This document shows, piece after piece, positions 63,275-64,000 of a DNA stretch of 64,000 nucleotides (its first letter is position 1; the number at the start of each line of letters is the position of its first letter). Origin of the DNA: Bradyrhizobium sp. CCBAU 51765 (GTDB lineage: Bacteria; Pseudomonadota; Alphaproteobacteria; Rhizobiales; Xanthobacteraceae); NCBI RefSeq assembly GCF_015291725.1, contig NZ_CP030038.1, forward strand, positions 2,221,001 to 2,285,000, read 5' to 3'. Both the position numbers and the translations under genes were made by a program. The notes below the pieces were generated by a model. That model did not search any database, was not told the origin of the DNA, and saw nothing but the letters and a program-made list of their open reading frames with translations.

Positions 63275-64000
63275 ATGACTCGATTTCCGACGTTCTTCCT
63301 GTCCCACGGCGGCGGCCCCTGGCCGTTTATGGAGGACAGGCGGGTGCAATATGCGAAAACTGCGCAGGAATTCGGTCGTCTGCCGCAGTTGCTGCCGGAG
63401 CGGCCGAAGGCCGTGCTCGTCATCACCGGACATTGGGAAGCCGACGCCTTCACGGTGTCGACCTCGCCGCATCCGCCGATGGTGTACGATTATTACGGTT
63501 TCCCCGAGCATACCTACCACCTCAAATATCCGGCGCCGGGCAAGCCCGAGCTTGCCGCGCAAGTGAAGGCGCTGCTCACGCATGCCGGCCTCGATTGCCG
63601 GGAGGACCCCAACCAGGGTTTCGATCACGGCACGTTCGTTCCGCTCGGGCTGATGTATCCGAACGCCGACATGCCGATCGTGCTGCTGTCGCTGAAATCG
63701 AGCTACGATGCGGCCGAGCACATCAAGGTGGGACAGGCGATCGCTCCGCTGCGCGATACCGGCATCCTAATCGTCGGCAGCGGGCTCACCTATCACAACA
63801 TGCGCGGCTTCAACCGGCCGGAGTCCAAGCCGGTCTCCTACGACTTCGAGGCCTATCTGAACGAGGCGATCAGCAATCCGGATGCGGCGCGCCGCAACGC
63901 GATGCTGGTCGACTGGGAGAATGCACCGAGCGCGCGCCTCGCGCATCCGCGCGAGGATCATCTGCTGCCGCTGATGGTGGCGGCCGGTGCTGCCGGCAGC
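63275..64000 (+). CDS. DODA-type (class III) extradiol ring-opening dioxygenase, partial
   Basis: The first 242 residues of a protein whose end lies outside the window. It belongs to the LigB/DODA superfamily. Zinc or iron ligands are expected in FLSHGGGPWPF, ITGHWEADAF and AHPREDHLLPL, and NQGFDHGTFVPLGLMYP is also typical. Members open catechol rings such as in 4,5-DOPA. The gene is missing about 20-30 residues judged by family length. Confidence 0.85.
   Translation, partial: MTRFPTFFLSHGGGPWPFMEDRRVQYAKTAQEFGRLPQLLPERPKAVLVITGHWEADAFTVSTSPHPPMVYDYYGFPEHTYHLKYPAPGKPELAAQVKALLTHAGLDCREDPNQGFDHGTFVPLGLMYPNADMPIVLLSLKSSYDAAEHIKVGQAIAPLRDTGILIVGSGLTYHNMRGFNRPESKPVSYDFEAYLNEAISNPDAARRNAMLVDWENAPSARLAHPREDHLLPLMVAAGAAGS

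Overview
The window is GC-rich chromosomal DNA of an alphaproteobacterium, almost certainly a Bradyrhizobium or a close relative such as Rhodopseudomonas. The evidence is the tmRNA tag ANDNFAPVAQAA in a permuted (two-piece) ssrA gene, the gene neighbourhood sspB-ssrA, thyA-folA-hflKC-htrA and ilvB-ilvH-ilvC, the many liv-type and TctABC-type uptake systems, and the dispersed palindromic repeats between genes. No rRNA, tRNA, CRISPR array, prophage or complete insertion sequence was seen.

Layout. 1-5.8 kb: a DUF2336 protein, a small unknown protein, an AraC-type regulator divergent from a four-gene sulfite dehydrogenase cluster (soxC, a short soxD-like cytochrome c, a DUF302 protein, a small membrane protein). 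5.8-11.5 kb, mostly minus strand: GNAT acetyltransferase, feoB-feoA ferrous iron uptake, an overlapping DUF4169/ribbon-helix-helix pair, fumC, sspB. 11.6-11.95 kb: ssrA (tmRNA), next to the gene of the adaptor that delivers tagged proteins to ClpXP. 12-16.7 kb: a split chromate transporter and a tctB-tctA-tctC tricarboxylate transporter. 16.9-24.8 kb: housekeeping block thyA, GNAT, folA, hflK, hflC, DUF2065, htrA, serB and miaA. 24.8-30.8 kb: branched-chain amino acid synthesis, with a promoter, an Ile/Leu/Val-rich leader peptide and an attenuator ahead of ilvB-ilvH, then a methyltransferase, two exporters and ilvC. 31-33.6 kb: a decayed tetR gene and a membrane sulfatase-like protein. 33.7-36.1 kb: osmoprotectant ABC transporter with a fused permease and binding protein. 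36.3-43.4 kb: a nitrate/sulfonate-type ABC transporter whose ATPase and permease are separated from a likely binding protein by a DUF305/beta-propeller/ECF sigma/anti-sigma block. 43.5-50.1 kb: liv branched-chain amino acid transporter genes running by overlap into polyphosphate kinase 2 and a patatin-like lipase. 50.4-57.5 kb: MBL-fold protein, large MscS channel, malic enzyme, RlpA lipoprotein, and a 54-residue protein starting with TTG. 57.5-64 kb: two unknown small proteins, a monooxygenase fused to an esterase, a small conserved protein, a carboxylesterase whose nucleophile position is Asp, a small basic protein, and a DODA-type dioxygenase that runs off the window.

The points most worth following are: the monooxygenase-esterase fusion with a changed Baeyer-Villiger fingerprint; the carboxylesterase with Asp in place of the catalytic Ser; the two-piece tmRNA beside sspB; the ilv attenuator; the regulatory block that seems to have landed inside an ABC operon, with its own ECF-like promoter and a hairpin over the first ribosome binding site; the co-directional liv-ppk2-patatin array; and several families of palindromic repeats, one present twice in this window. 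No defence or mobile system of an unknown kind was found.
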